Assembly (NCBI GenBank): GCA_964371075.1 | Contig: CAYJKN010000002.1 | Span: forward strand, 124,001-188,000 | DNA from: UTCHB3 sp964371075 | Lineage (GTDB): Bacteria; Bacteroidota; Ignavibacteria; Ignavibacteriales; Ignavibacteriaceae | Reading direction: 5' to 3' | Length of the DNA stretch: 64,000 nt | Part shown: piece after piece, positions 36,984 to 47,800 of the stretch | How positions within the stretch are numbered: position 1 is the first letter of the stretch | Layout: each line of letters begins with the position of its first letter | Position numbers and translations under genes: made by a program | Notes under the pieces: model-generated | Told to the model about the DNA's origin: nothing | Databases searched by the model: none | What the model saw: only the letters and a program-made list of their open reading frames with translations

Positions 36984-37751
36984 AAACAGCAGCATCCAAA
37001 GGACATAATCGAGGATCAAAATTGATGCGGCGGAGAGCACAAAAGAGCGGATGGTGGAATTGCCAACACCTTCGGCTCCGCCGGAGGTTCTGAGTCCATT
37101 GTGGACACCAATCAGGGCGGTTACGCCTCCGAAGAAGACGGTCTTTATCAGACCAGTGAAGAGATCGTAGAGGAGAAAATGTTGTTTCACCGATTGAAAA
37201 AAGACAGCAGGTGAAACCCCGAGAAAATAGTTTGAAACCACAAAAGCTCCAAAAACTGCGATAAAGGAAGCAAACAGCGCCAGAATAGGCAGCATTACTA
37301 TCGATGCGAGGAACCTTGGCATCGCCAGAAACCTGATGGGGCTTATTGCCATGCTCTCGAGGGCATCAATCTGTTCAGTCACCTTCATTGTTCCAAGTTC
37401 GGCTGCGATTGAAGCACCCACTCTTCCTGCGATTACTATACCCGTAAGAACGGGTCCCAATTCAGTAATAATTGCTCGGCTTGTGGCAGCACCAAGGAAT
37501 GAAAGTGGTGCAATTCCTTTTAACTGATATGCTGCCTGCCAGGCAGCCACTGCCCCCGTGAACACCGCAATAATAAGAACCAACGGAAGTGACCCCACAC
37601 CGATATGTTCCATTTGGAAAAGAACCTGTTTTCTGTTTTTAATCACTTTTGAAAACGATAAAATGATCTTTGTGAACAGAATGGATATCTCACCAATCTC
37701 GGAAACAATGTCCGCCAGTTTTTTAATTAATTTACTCAGTATTGTTTTCAC
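36981..37751 (-). CDS. MlaE/YrbE-family ABC transporter permease
   Basis: The 256-residue protein has five or six membrane segments and the MlaE signature regions: GSLPLVLIIAVFTGAVAAWQAAYQL, ELGPVLTGIVIAGRVGASIAAELGTMKVTEQIDALESM and NGLRTSGGAEGVGNSTIRS. MlaE-type permeases work with an MlaF ATPase and an MCE (MlaD) protein to move phospholipids between membranes. Neither partner is adjacent, since the flanking genes run in the opposite direction, so they must be encoded elsewhere. The start codon is GTG. The stop codon comes from the octamer array. Confidence 0.9.
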   Translation of the reverse strand: MKTILSKLIKKLADIVSEIGEISILFTKIILSFSKVIKNRKQVLFQMEHIGVGSLPLVLIIAVFTGAVAAWQAAYQLKGIAPLSFLGAATSRAIITELGPVLTGIVIAGRVGASIAAELGTMKVTEQIDALESMAISPIRFLAMPRFLASIVMLPILALFASFIAVFGAFVVSNYFLGVSPAVFFQSVKQHFLLYDLFTGLIKTVFFGGVTALIGVHNGLRTSGGAEGVGNSTIRSFVLSAASILILDYVLWMLLF

Positions 37752-37947
37752 AACGGTTTCTGTTTACTTTTAAGTGTATTAAGTGCGGTTGTTTCATTTT
37801 TTGAAAAATGTCTCAAAATTTGTAGTTTTGAAAACGGGAAATAAAAAAAGAGCACTCTTTTTTTGATATACAAAAGGATACAATGTTGTTTATTGCACCC
37901 AAAAATAAGCATAAACGATATAATAAAAAACAAATCGAGGCATTTAT

Positions 37948-39732
37948 ATGACCACAAACAAAAAGTTGTTGGCTTGGGTTGAGGAGATGGCGAATCTCTG
38001 TAAACCGGATAATGTATATTGGTGTGATGGAAGTGAAGAAGAATATGACCGTTTGGCGGCTGAACTCGTGGAGAATGGCACTTTCAAACGGCTGAACGAT
38101 GATTTAAGACCCAACAGCTATATCTGTATGTCGGATCCAAGCGATGTCGCAAGGGTGGAAGACAGAACCTTTATTTGTTCTGAGAAGAAAGAGGACGCAG
38201 GACCAACCAACAATTGGATGGCTCCGGCTGAAATGAAGACTAAATTGCACGGACTTTTTGATGGTTCAATGAAAGGGAGAACAATGTATGTTATCCCGTT
38301 CAGTATGGGACCTCTCGGTTCAAACATCGCTCATATCGGTGTGGAACTTACTGACTCTGCCTATGTGGTTTGTAACATGCGAATTATGACCAGAATGGGG
38401 CAAAAAGTGCTTGACCAACTTGGTGATGGTGAATTTGTACCTTGTCTCCACTCCGTTGGAAAACCCCTTGCCCAGGGTGAAAAAGATGTTCCCTGGCCAT
38501 GCAGCCCAACAAAATATATCTGTCATTTCCCCGAAGAAAGATCAATCTGGTCATTTGGTAGCGGGTATGGTGGAAATGCTTTGCTTGGCAAAAAATGTTT
38601 TGCTCTCCGGATTGCGTCCGTTATGGCACGCGATGAAGGCTGGCTTGCAGAGCATATGTTGATTGTGGGAATAACAAATCCCAAAGGCGAAAAGAAATAT
38701 GTAGCAGCAGCATTCCCAAGTGCATGTGGAAAAACAAATCTTGCAATGTTAACTCCCTCAATTCCGGGATGGAAAGTTGAAACCGTTGGTGACGATATTG
38801 CCTGGATGAAGTTTGGAGTTGATGGCAGGCTTTATGCGGTGAACCCTGAATATGGATTTTTTGGTGTAGCACCCGGAACATCACAAAAAACCAATGCAAA
38901 TGCTCTTGCTTCGGCCACTAAAAACTCAATTTTTACAAATGTGGCGTTGACTCCCGAAGGAGATATCTGGTGGGAAGGAATGACGGATGAAAAACCGGCA
39001 CACCTTACCGATTGGAAAAATCGTCCCTGGACTCCTGAATCAGGTGAACCTTCATCACATCCAAATTCCAGATTTACTGCTCCTGCCGGACAGTGTCCTG
39101 TGATCGATCCCAAATGGGAAGATCCCGCAGGTGTTCCCATCTCGGCAATTCTTTTTGGTGGAAGAAGAGCCAAAGTTGTACCCCTCGTTTCAGAAGCATT
39201 TGACTGGAATCATGGCACATTCCTTGGTTCAACAGTTTCCTCTGAAACCACTGCTGCCGCTGTTGGTGCCGTTGGTCAAATAAGAAGAGACCCGTTTGCG
39301 ATGCTTCCTTTCTGTGGTTACAATATGGGTGATTACTTTAAACACTGGATTGAAACAGGAGAAAAAGCAGATAAGACCAAACTGCCAAAGATATTTTATG
39401 TTAACTGGTTCAGAAAAGATGAAAATGGAAAGTTTATTTGGCCGGGATATGGTGAAAATATCCGCGTTCTTGAATGGATATTTAATCGTCTTGATGGAGC
39501 TGATATAGCTGTTGAAACTCCTAAAGGATTTTTACCTAAACCGGGTACAATAAATACCGATGGTTTGGATATCTCACCTGAAAGAATGAATAAACTTTTT
39601 GAAGTTGATATGGAAGAGGGACTTGTTGAAATGGCAAGTATCCGCGAATATTATAATTCTTTTGAGGGACATGTCCCACAGGAATTGTATGATGTCCTTG
39701 AAAAAGTGGAATCGATGTATAAAAAGTCGTAA
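37948..39732 (+). CDS. pckG: phosphoenolpyruvate carboxykinase (GTP)
   Basis: The 594-residue enzyme converts oxaloacetate to PEP. It has the GTP-type signature FPSACGKTNLAM (P-loop with the reactive Cys), the metal and oxaloacetate site around WKVETVGDDIAWM, the YVNWFRKDENGKFIWPGYGEN region and the FGGRRAKVVPLV segment. Length matches the GTP-dependent family rather than the ATP-dependent one. GAGG precedes the ATG. A clear terminator follows, then an octamer array. Confidence 0.97.
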   Translation: MTTNKKLLAWVEEMANLCKPDNVYWCDGSEEEYDRLAAELVENGTFKRLNDDLRPNSYICMSDPSDVARVEDRTFICSEKKEDAGPTNNWMAPAEMKTKLHGLFDGSMKGRTMYVIPFSMGPLGSNIAHIGVELTDSAYVVCNMRIMTRMGQKVLDQLGDGEFVPCLHSVGKPLAQGEKDVPWPCSPTKYICHFPEERSIWSFGSGYGGNALLGKKCFALRIASVMARDEGWLAEHMLIVGITNPKGEKKYVAAAFPSACGKTNLAMLTPSIPGWKVETVGDDIAWMKFGVDGRLYAVNPEYGFFGVAPGTSQKTNANALASATKNSIFTNVALTPEGDIWWEGMTDEKPAHLTDWKNRPWTPESGEPSSHPNSRFTAPAGQCPVIDPKWEDPAGVPISAILFGGRRAKVVPLVSEAFDWNHGTFLGSTVSSETTAAAVGAVGQIRRDPFAMLPFCGYNMGDYFKHWIETGEKADKTKLPKIFYVNWFRKDENGKFIWPGYGENIRVLEWIFNRLDGADIAVETPKGFLPKPGTINTDGLDISPERMNKLFEVDMEEGLVEMASIREYYNSFEGHVPQELYDVLEKVESMYKKS

Positions 39733-39753
39733 TCACTTTTCTTTAAATGTTTT

Positions 39754-39791
39754 AAGCTGCCAATGGTATTTACTGTTGGCAGCTTTTTTTT
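39754..39791 (+). terminator. Rho-independent terminator after pckG
   Basis: The perfect 10-bp arms AAGCTGCCAA and TTGGCAGCTT have a 12-nt loop and a run of eight T. Confidence 0.92.
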
Positions 39792-39826
39792 AATGCAATA
39801 ATCTAATAATGCAATAATGCAGTAAT
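39791..39826 (+). repeat. octamer array (4 x 8 nt) after the pckG terminator
   Basis: TAATGCAAT, AATCTAAT, AATGCAAT, AATGCAGT and AAT. It has the same orientation with respect to the upstream gene as the other three arrays, but lies beyond the terminator and so does not supply the stop codon. Confidence 0.85.
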
Positions 39827-39905
39827 ATTTAATTTTTGCACTTAAATCAAAATATTTGTTTAAGTTTAATGCGACAAATAAGAATCTTTATTTTGAGGTT
39901 TTAAC

Positions 39906-40865
39906 ATGAGAGTAATAACTGCTTTTTTGCTTTTGGTTCTCTTCTTATCCTCTCAACCAAATATCATCGCACAAGAGATCGGCGAGATCATTTTTTCGAA
40001 ACAAATGATCGATCCCGGCAGCCCGGCAAATTTGGAAACAAAGTTTGAAGCCGGAGACCACATTTACGCTTTCGCCTCCTTTCCCAAAACGATAACCGAC
40101 CTTTTAAAATCCAAAACCGTAAAAAAAGCTGAAGTTGAAATTTTTCTTTATGAACTTAAACCCCCGCTTTACGATTACCAGCAACCAAGTGAGATGCAAC
40201 TTGAGTTTAGCACGATGTGGGTTTCGGGTTCTCTCCTGGAGCACAACCGACTGCCGGTGGATATTGTACCAATCCCTGATAAAACTACCGCCTATGGTGG
40301 CAAAGAGATTGAATATAAAAAATTTGGTGCCAATTATTATGGTCCCGTTTTATTTGCAAAGGCACTTGCCACCCTTGGTCCCGGGGAGCACAAAATAATT
40401 GTTAAAGTGAACATCCATTATGCAGTTGCCGCCGTTGGATCATTTATTATTTCCGGGAATGATTTTAGTGTTTATGAGAGTATGGCTGAAAATCTGAATG
40501 AAGGTGCCGGAAACATCGCCACCAAATCAGCCGAATTTCCAAAAGCCGCCATAACCGATAAGGCACTTGAAGCCGAAATGATTAAAGTGTTAAAGGCATC
40601 AAACACTTATAAAGAGAGAATCAAAGGTGAGGTGTTGAAACTTGTAATTGTTGATCCTGACTGGACTATCCGTCGCAATGAACTCACAGGTGTAATACTT
40701 GATCGTTACATCAGAGCAACTGTCGCAGTTAAAAATTCGGATGGAACCTGCACTGTCTGGCAGTTGATCACTTTTCAGCAGGATTATGTTTCAAATGTTT
40801 TTCGACAAACCAGGTTTAGTGGAGTGGGAGATCCATACAAAATCCCTTGTGAAAATGTGAAGTAA
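39906..40865 (+). CDS. secreted protein of unknown function
   Basis: The 319-residue protein has a signal peptide (AFLLLVLFLSSQPNIIAQ). The mature part is mixed alpha/beta with no recognisable motif. Segments such as EVEIFLYELKPPLYDYQQPSEMQLEFSTMWVSG and DPDWTIRRNELTGVILDRYIRATVAVK can be seen. It is free-standing between pckG and a convergent kinase gene. The location (periplasm or outer membrane) is inferred from the signal peptide only. Confidence 0.7.
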   Translation: MRVITAFLLLVLFLSSQPNIIAQEIGEIIFSKQMIDPGSPANLETKFEAGDHIYAFASFPKTITDLLKSKTVKKAEVEIFLYELKPPLYDYQQPSEMQLEFSTMWVSGSLLEHNRLPVDIVPIPDKTTAYGGKEIEYKKFGANYYGPVLFAKALATLGPGEHKIIVKVNIHYAVAAVGSFIISGNDFSVYESMAENLNEGAGNIATKSAEFPKAAITDKALEAEMIKVLKASNTYKERIKGEVLKLVIVDPDWTIRRNELTGVILDRYIRATVAVKNSDGTCTVWQLITFQQDYVSNVFRQTRFSGVGDPYKIPCENVK

Positions 40866-40886
40866 ACACAATTTTCCCCGACGGGA

Positions 40887-43214
40887 TTAATTCTTTTTAT
40901 CGAGCCATTTGCTGATAACATGCATAATTTGTGTGTATGTAAACGGTTTTGCGATATAATCATCACATCCTGAATGTAGGAAGTATTCTCTGTCACCCGG
41001 TAAAACATAGGCAGTAAATGCAATAACCGGTACTGATTGATATTCCGGAACTTTTCTGATTTCGTATAAAGTAGCAAGCCCATCCATTCCGGGTCCCAGA
41101 TTGATATCGAGAAGGATCATGTCATATCGGGTTTTAAGAATTTTTTCCAAGGCACTTAACCCGTCGGGTGCCGAATCCAGATCGCATGTTGAAGCCAGCA
41201 TTCTTTGTGTCAGGTCAAACACAATAGATTCATCTTCGACGAGTAGAATTTTGTGTTTTTCGATCGGTTGAGAAACAACAACATCACCGGCTGCTGTCGT
41301 GGAACTGTGTCCACCAAATACTGTTTCATCGGTATTGAGAGGGAAATAGAGTTTAAAAACGCAGCCGTTACCTTGTTCACTTTCAAGAGTGATTCTACCT
41401 CCCATTTTCTCAGTAAATTTTTTAACAATTGAAAGCCCCAATCCCGGTCCTTCAAACGAACGGCTGTAGCCTTCACTTACTTGTCTGAAATCCTCGAAAA
41501 CAGTGTCAATTTTTTCAAGAGGAATTCCGATACCGGTATCCTTAACCGAAATTTCCACTTCATACTGCGGTATATTCTCTATTGAAGGGAGAAGGATTTC
41601 CTTCAATTCAACCGTAATTTGACCTTCATTTGTATATTTGATTGCATTCTCAAGAAGGTTGTCGATGATTTGGACAAAAAGACTTTTATCGAGAGAGACG
41701 ATCATTTTATTATCGGGGAACAGATAGTGCAGTTGGAGATTTTTTGATTCGGCAACTTTTTCAAAAATTCCGCACTGAAATTCAACTATCTCTTTAATAT
41801 CGACAAGATCAAAGTTTATTGGAAGTTTTCCCCCTTCCAGTCTCGATATTTCAAGAATGGATTTTAATGTCTCAAATAATCTTCTACCTGAGTTTTCCAT
41901 GTTTGAGAGCATTTGCAGATGTTCAGGGTCAGTGAGGTCGTCTCTTAAGATTTCAGTGTAACCGAGTATACTAATGAGGGGAGTTCTGAACTCATGGCTC
42001 ATATTATTAAGGAAAGAAGTTTTAATTCTATTGGCTTCTTCGGCTTTTTCCTTCTCCATGGTAAGGTCGTGGATCATTTTTTTTAAATCAGTGATTTCTT
42101 CCTTAACAGCTACAAAATGTCTGATTTCCCCACTCTGATTTTGCACCGGAGAAATTATAATCCTTTCCCAGTAGAGTGAACCATCTTTCTTTTTGTTAAT
42201 TAGTTCACCTCGCCATATTTCACCGGTTTTTATTGTATCCCACAATTTTTCATAAAACTCTTTTGGTTGGTGCCCTGAATTTAGAAATCTGGGGTTTTTA
42301 CCTATCACCTCAAGGATTGAATACCCTGAAGTTTCAGCAAAGCGTGGATTTGCGTACTCGATATTTCCATCCATGTCAGTAATGATGACACTTACGGGGC
42401 TTTGTTCAATTGCTTTACCAAGAAGCTTTATCCGGTCCAATGCCAGTTTTTTATCTGTGACATCATTTATTATAGAATGTAATCGCAGTTTACCCCCCTG
42501 AAAGATTCTGGAGCTGAAAATCTCGACATCTCTGATAATGCCATTTTTGAGCCGGTGTTTAAACTCAAACAGGATTTGCTCTGCGTTTTCAGCCCTGTTT
42601 ATATCCTCCCGAATCCCGGCCCCTCTGGTGTTAATATCGTAAACTTTGAGGCTTAACATTTCTGCCTTTGTATAACCATAATAATTTAAAGCCGCCTTGT
42701 TGGCATCAACAATATAAGCAGATTCGGGATCAACAATCAGCATCACAGTGAGGTTGTTTTCAAAGAGCTCCCGGAAATTGGATTCACTGACCTCAAGTGC
42801 CTCACGATACTTTATCTCCTCTGTGACATCAGAAATCATTACATGTCGTGCTTTTCTTCCTTTAAGGTCTATCTCGTGTGAAACTATTGAGACGAGAATA
42901 ATCTCTCCGTTCTTTTTGATATGACGCCAGATCCCGGCTTTGTTATACTTGTGCCATGTTGTTTTAACATCCTTGTAGAGTGCCTGTACATCCTCCTTTG
43001 GGCGGATATCAGCGATAGTCATAGAAAGGAATTCTTCTCTTGAGTAACCATAATCGTTTATCGCAGCATTGTTAACTTCAAGAAACCGCAGGGTTTCAAG
43101 ATCGTATATCCACATCGGTTGTGGGTTATCCTGGAACAACCGGAGATAATTTTCATCGTTCAGTCCCAAATTTGGCACTTTTGGGCTGTTTTGAGGATTG
43201 CTGTCATTTTTCAT
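40887..43214 (-). CDS. soluble hybrid histidine kinase (PAS-PAS-PAS-HisKA-HATPase-REC)
   Basis: The 775-residue protein has no membrane segments. Three PAS domains cover about residues 25-395 (NPQPMWIYDLETLRFLEVN, ENNLTVMLIVDPESAYIVDANKAA, EQSPVSVIITDMDGNIEYANP), each with PAC-type tails. The phospho-acceptor is H407 in NNMSHEFRTPLISILGY. The ATPase has N-, G1- and G2-box residues (NLLENAIKYT, DTGIGIP, GPGLGLSIVKKF). The C-terminal receiver has D703 in LLDINLGPG. The receiver is close to the single-domain regulator at 2064 and to the C-terminus of the kinase at 49176. The input signal is not evident from sequence. It is probably monocistronic. Confidence 0.92.
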   Translation of the reverse strand: MKNDSNPQNSPKVPNLGLNDENYLRLFQDNPQPMWIYDLETLRFLEVNNAAINDYGYSREEFLSMTIADIRPKEDVQALYKDVKTTWHKYNKAGIWRHIKKNGEIILVSIVSHEIDLKGRKARHVMISDVTEEIKYREALEVSESNFRELFENNLTVMLIVDPESAYIVDANKAALNYYGYTKAEMLSLKVYDINTRGAGIREDINRAENAEQILFEFKHRLKNGIIRDVEIFSSRIFQGGKLRLHSIINDVTDKKLALDRIKLLGKAIEQSPVSVIITDMDGNIEYANPRFAETSGYSILEVIGKNPRFLNSGHQPKEFYEKLWDTIKTGEIWRGELINKKKDGSLYWERIIISPVQNQSGEIRHFVAVKEEITDLKKMIHDLTMEKEKAEEANRIKTSFLNNMSHEFRTPLISILGYTEILRDDLTDPEHLQMLSNMENSGRRLFETLKSILEISRLEGGKLPINFDLVDIKEIVEFQCGIFEKVAESKNLQLHYLFPDNKMIVSLDKSLFVQIIDNLLENAIKYTNEGQITVELKEILLPSIENIPQYEVEISVKDTGIGIPLEKIDTVFEDFRQVSEGYSRSFEGPGLGLSIVKKFTEKMGGRITLESEQGNGCVFKLYFPLNTDETVFGGHSSTTAAGDVVVSQPIEKHKILLVEDESIVFDLTQRMLASTCDLDSAPDGLSALEKILKTRYDMILLDINLGPGMDGLATLYEIRKVPEYQSVPVIAFTAYVLPGDREYFLHSGCDDYIAKPFTYTQIMHVISKWLDKKN

Positions 43215-43353
43215 ACAGAGACTCTTTAGTAATTATAAAGTTTAACAAGTTAAGTTAGCATAATTTCTTCACAAATCAATTAAGTGTTATCACATTTCAC
43301 AAGTGCAATCATCTTTAATAAGAGATGATAATACCGGAAAATTATTAAAACTA

Positions 43354-43827
43354 TTAATTTAAAATCCAGACCGCTCCATTAAGTGCAGAAGCAAATGTCA
43401 CCCATAAAACATATGGGGTCTGAAGTAAAGCGGCTTTTTTATTTATCGGGTAAAAAGTGGTTATCATCCAAACAACTGACGCCCAAATTAAAAGGATCTC
43501 AAAAAATGCTACACCAACAAGTCGGAATTCAAAAAACAGGAAACTCCATACAAAGTTTAACGCCAGTTGAATGGCAAAAACTTTCACAGCCTTATCCCGA
43601 AGTTCATTTTTTTCAGTTTCGAGGCTGAGGAATAATCCGACTCCCATCAGGATATAAAGAAGTGTCCACACAGGACCAAATATCCAGTTGGGAGGGCTAA
43701 AAACGGGTTTCTCCAAAAATTGGTACCATTCTTTGATATTTGGGGAGGTGACAAGTCCGGCAATGCTTCCCACAAGTAGTGGAACAGCAAGACAGACAAG
43801 AAGTTTAAGGAATTTATTGAGTTTCAT
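43354..43827 (-). CDS. TspO/MBR-family membrane protein
   Basis: The 157-residue five-helix protein has the TspO/MBR pattern: a first helix with VGSIAGLVTSPNIKEWYQFLEKPVFSPPNWIFGPVWTLLY, the central NFVWSFLFFEFRLVG segment and LLQTPYVLWVTFASALNGAVWILN at the end. These proteins bind porphyrins and tryptophan-rich ligands and are linked to stress and tetrapyrrole handling. It has no operon partner in view. Confidence 0.92.
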   Translation of the reverse strand: MKLNKFLKLLVCLAVPLLVGSIAGLVTSPNIKEWYQFLEKPVFSPPNWIFGPVWTLLYILMGVGLFLSLETEKNELRDKAVKVFAIQLALNFVWSFLFFEFRLVGVAFFEILLIWASVVWMITTFYPINKKAALLQTPYVLWVTFASALNGAVWILN

Positions 43828-43989
43828 TTTACTTTTTTAAATATTTGCTAATATAAGACAATATTTTTTAAATCCAAGTCAAAACATGATTTGGTTAAAA
43901 CTACCTGATATTTTAGCTGTTTAAATGTGACTCAAAATTAAATATCTTGTACTTTCAAAAAAAAATATTATTAAAATTTGGAGTAAAAA

Positions 43990-44715
43990 TTGAAATTCAT
44001 CTTAAAATTGTCGCTCACCTTCTTCTTAATCTCATTCTCAGTCTTTAGCCAGTCGCTGAAATGGTACACTCCGGCGGAAGGTTTCCCCACTGCAGAGACT
44101 TCAAGTAAGATGGTCTTGCTTGATGCTTACACCGAATGGTGTGGATGGTGTAAAGTAATGGATACTGCCACTTATGGTAAAACAGCAGTAATTGAAGAAC
44201 TTAACAAAGAGTTTGTTTGCATCAAATATAACCCTGAGACCGATGGAAATATCAGTATCGCGGGCACTTTATACACTCCCGAAGAGTTTGGAAAAGTATT
44301 TAAAGTTTCAGGCTATCCTGCCACGGCCTTTTTTACATCAAAAGGTGAGTTTATTCAAACTATTACAGGCTACATCGAAGAAGCAGAGTTCCTTACCAAA
44401 ATGATTCCATTTATCAAAAGCGGTGATGCATCAAAGATTAACTATTCATCTCAAAAATATCTCTCTGTGCTTGATGAGGCTGCCAAATCAGGAATGAATG
44501 CTTCACTTATTATTGCCTACTCAATCATCTATTTTGAAGTGGAGGGAGACCTCCCAAAAGCTCTGGCAAAAGTGAATGAAATTGGTAAAGATGACCCTCT
44601 TGCATGGCTTGCGGAAGAGTTAAAAAACTTCTATGCCAACCCTGAAGAGAACAGACCAACAGAAGCGGCAGGCCAAAAAATCAACGAAATTATGGAAACT
44701 TATCTAAAAAATTAA
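43990..44715 (+). CDS. secreted thioredoxin-like protein
   Basis: The 241-residue protein has a signal peptide (LSLTFFLISFSVFSQ) and a thioredoxin fold with the redox motif in YTEWCGWCKVMD (C-G-W-C) and the cis-proline region VSGYPATAFFTSKGE. A helical tail of ~90 residues follows. It is DUF255/thiol:disulfide interchange-like and likely works in the periplasm. The start codon is TTG at 43990, with GGAG 7 nt upstream. It precedes the copper ATPase fusion by 160 bp, so a shared role in copper or cytochrome maturation is possible but unproven. Confidence 0.85.
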   Translation: MKFILKLSLTFFLISFSVFSQSLKWYTPAEGFPTAETSSKMVLLDAYTEWCGWCKVMDTATYGKTAVIEELNKEFVCIKYNPETDGNISIAGTLYTPEEFGKVFKVSGYPATAFFTSKGEFIQTITGYIEEAEFLTKMIPFIKSGDASKINYSSQKYLSVLDEAAKSGMNASLIIAYSIIYFEVEGDLPKALAKVNEIGKDDPLAWLAEELKNFYANPEENRPTEAAGQKINEIMETYLKN

Positions 44716-44874
44716 TTTTTTTTGATTTTTTCTCTCAAAAATGAATCTTTCGCAATATTTATTATTATTATTTTTTAGTATTTTTCGGTTTATGTAGTAT
44801 TGATCTATTTAATCAATAATATTTGCTGTAGATAATCCTTATTCAGGATCCCAGGATTCAGATTGAGAGCAGCC

Positions 44875-47800
44875 ATGAATAACAGTCATAGAAGTATCCT
44901 TTTGCCTTTAACAGGCATAACATGTACCAGCTGTATTACCGGAATTGAGATGGCAGTTGGCAAACTTCCCGGTGTTTTTGAAGCAAAACTGGATTTCGCC
45001 GGCGAACGGCTCAAAGTTGTTTATGATTCTGATACATTGGATTATAAAGATTTAATCTCCTTTATTGGAAAGATTGGCTTTGGTGTTCCCACCGGGAATT
45101 TGGAGCTGTTATTAACAGGTTTAAGCGATAATTCTAACGCCCTGTTTCTTGAAAAAACCCTTTTAAAATTAGATGGAGTATTAAACGCCGGTGTAAATCT
45201 CGGTTCTGAAGTACTCCATGTTGAATATATTCCGGGCCTCGCCAATGTTGCCGGAATTTCCGCTGTTATTACAAAAGCCGGTTTTAAGATAATAGAAGCT
45301 GCAGGAAGAGAAGAGCCTGACGATGTCGAGTTAAATGCCCGCACCTCCGACCTCAACAATCAAAAACTTCTGCTGCTTTTTGGACTTTTCCTTACTCTAC
45401 CTCTCATAACCTTCAGTATGCTCCGTGATTTTAAGATTGTTGGTTTTCAAAACGATCAATATATCATGATGATTATTGCCGCCCTCGTTCAATTTATTGT
45501 TGGATGGAAGTTTTATATGGGAGCATACCATTCTCTCCGTTATGGAGTGGCAAATATGGATGTGTTGATAATGATGGGGTCATCTGTTGCATTTTTTTCG
45601 AGTTGTTTTGTCACTTTTGGTGTTATCAACAGTCCAAATGTTTACTTCGAAACAAGTGCTGCCATCATTACTTTGATAAGGCTTGGTAAATTTCTCGAAA
45701 CCCGAATGAAATCGAAGGCGTCGTATGCTCTGAGTGAATTGATTGGACTGCGACCCAAAACTGCCAATGTTATCAGGAACGGGGTTGAATCGGTCATAAA
45801 TATTGAAGAAGTTGTGACAGGTGATCTGATAATCGTCAGACCGGGAGAAAAGGTGCCCGTTGACGGAATAATTTGTGAAGGGAAATCGTCGTTTGAAGAG
45901 TCAATTCTTACAGGGGAATCGATGCCGGTTGACAAAGGAATTGGGAATGATGTATATGGGGCAACCATAAATCGTGAAGGCACGGTTAAAATTGAGGCTT
46001 CAAGAGTTGGGAAAAATTCAACATTAACACAGATAATCGAGCAGGTTCGCGAAGCGCAAAGCACAAAAGCGCCAATCCAAAAATTAACCGATGAAGTGGG
46101 AAGATATTTTGTACCAATAGTCATCGGCCTTGCACTGTTCACTTTTTTAGGTTGGATTTATGTTGCCGAAGTTGATTGGATGGGGGCAATGATCAACGCG
46201 ATAGCGGTGATGGTAATAGCCTGTCCCTGTGCAATTGGACTTGCAACTCCAACAGCAATTTTGGTTGGAGCTTCAAAGGGAGTCGAGAATGGAATTTTAT
46301 ATAAAAACAGTGAGGTACTCGAAAAAGCGGGACACATAAACATTGTTGTTCTCGACAAAACAGGGACCATCACAAAAGGGGAGCCTGAACTTAAAGATTT
46401 AATCCCGTTAAACGGATTTACCCGTGATGAGCTGTTGTTGCTGGCATCAACTGCAGAAAATGGATCAGAACACCCTATCGGGAAATCGATCGTAAAAGCA
46501 GGCAAACAAAAGTTTAAGTCTATTCCTTTCCCTGTGCAATTTAAAGCATTTGGCGGTTATGGTATCTCCGCAGCCACTGAAGAGTATAATGTTTTAATTG
46601 GAAACAATAAAATGATGACAAACTCAGGGGTTGATATCGAAAATATTAAATCGCAGATTACTCGCCTTCAGGATGAGGGAAAGACGGTAATGACTGTTGC
46701 AATTGCAAAAAAATCAGATCCCGAATCGTTTAAACCTGTCGGGATAATAGCAGTTGCAGATATCATTAAACCGGGAGCTATCGAAGCAATTGATGAACTT
46801 CATCGCCTGGGGCTCGATCTTGTTATGATGACGGGAGATAACGCTCGAACGGCCAGGGCAATTGCTAAAGATGTTGGAATCGACCGTGTAATTTCAGAAG
46901 TTCCACCGGGAGGTAAAGCAGATGCCATCAGAAAGATGCAGGCAATGGAATCACTCGGCAACTACACCCACCCCGTGGTTGCAATGGTTGGGGACGGAAT
47001 TAATGATGCCCCGGCTCTTGCACGCGCTGATGTTGGAATTTCGATTGGCACAGGTTCTGATGTTGCAATTGCTGCCGGGGGGATAACTCTGGTGAGTGGG
47101 GAGCTTTCAGGAGTTGCCAAAGCTATTTCACTTTCCCGCGGAACATCGGAAACAATTGTGCAAAATTTGATCTGGGCTTTGTTTTATAACATCGCCCTTA
47201 TCCCTGTTGCCGGCTTTGGTTTGTTAAGCCCCATGTTTGCTGCGGGTGCCATGGCTTTCAGTTCAATTTTTGTTGTCACCAACAGTCTTCGCTTAAGAGG
47301 TTATAAAGTTAAAACTTTTTCTGCTCCAAAATCGATTCCAAAACAAACTCTTGGTTTGATACCAAAACTTGCATTTCCTACTCTCTGTCTTGCGGTACTT
47401 ATAACTCTCCCCATGTTGGCAATGTCGGAGAGTGAAATGGAGATTAAAAATACTCTTACGACTACCATGACACCTTTATTAATGATGGTGATGGCAATTT
47501 CAAACGGATTGATCGCAATATCATATGCCTCAATTCCCGTATTTCTTGTCATATTTATCAGGAAAAGAAAAGACCTCCCTTTCAGTTGGATACTTCTGCT
47601 TTTTGGGCTTTTTATCCTCGCTTGTGGCGCTACACATGTGGTTCATATCATTGGACTTTGGTGGTCGGTTGACTGGTGGCAGGCTTCAATTGATGCTGCA
47701 TGTGCCATTATTTCTGTTGGAACTGCGATTGTTGTTTGGCCAATGCTTCCCAAATTGCTTGCAATCCCCAGTCCCCAGCAACTCCGGGAAATAAATGCCG

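Noticed and set aside
37060..37100. Palindrome near CTCCGCCGGAG as a further mobile palindrome
   Set aside because: It lies in the conserved GLRTSGGAEGVG segment of the MlaE-type permease and is explained by coding sequence.
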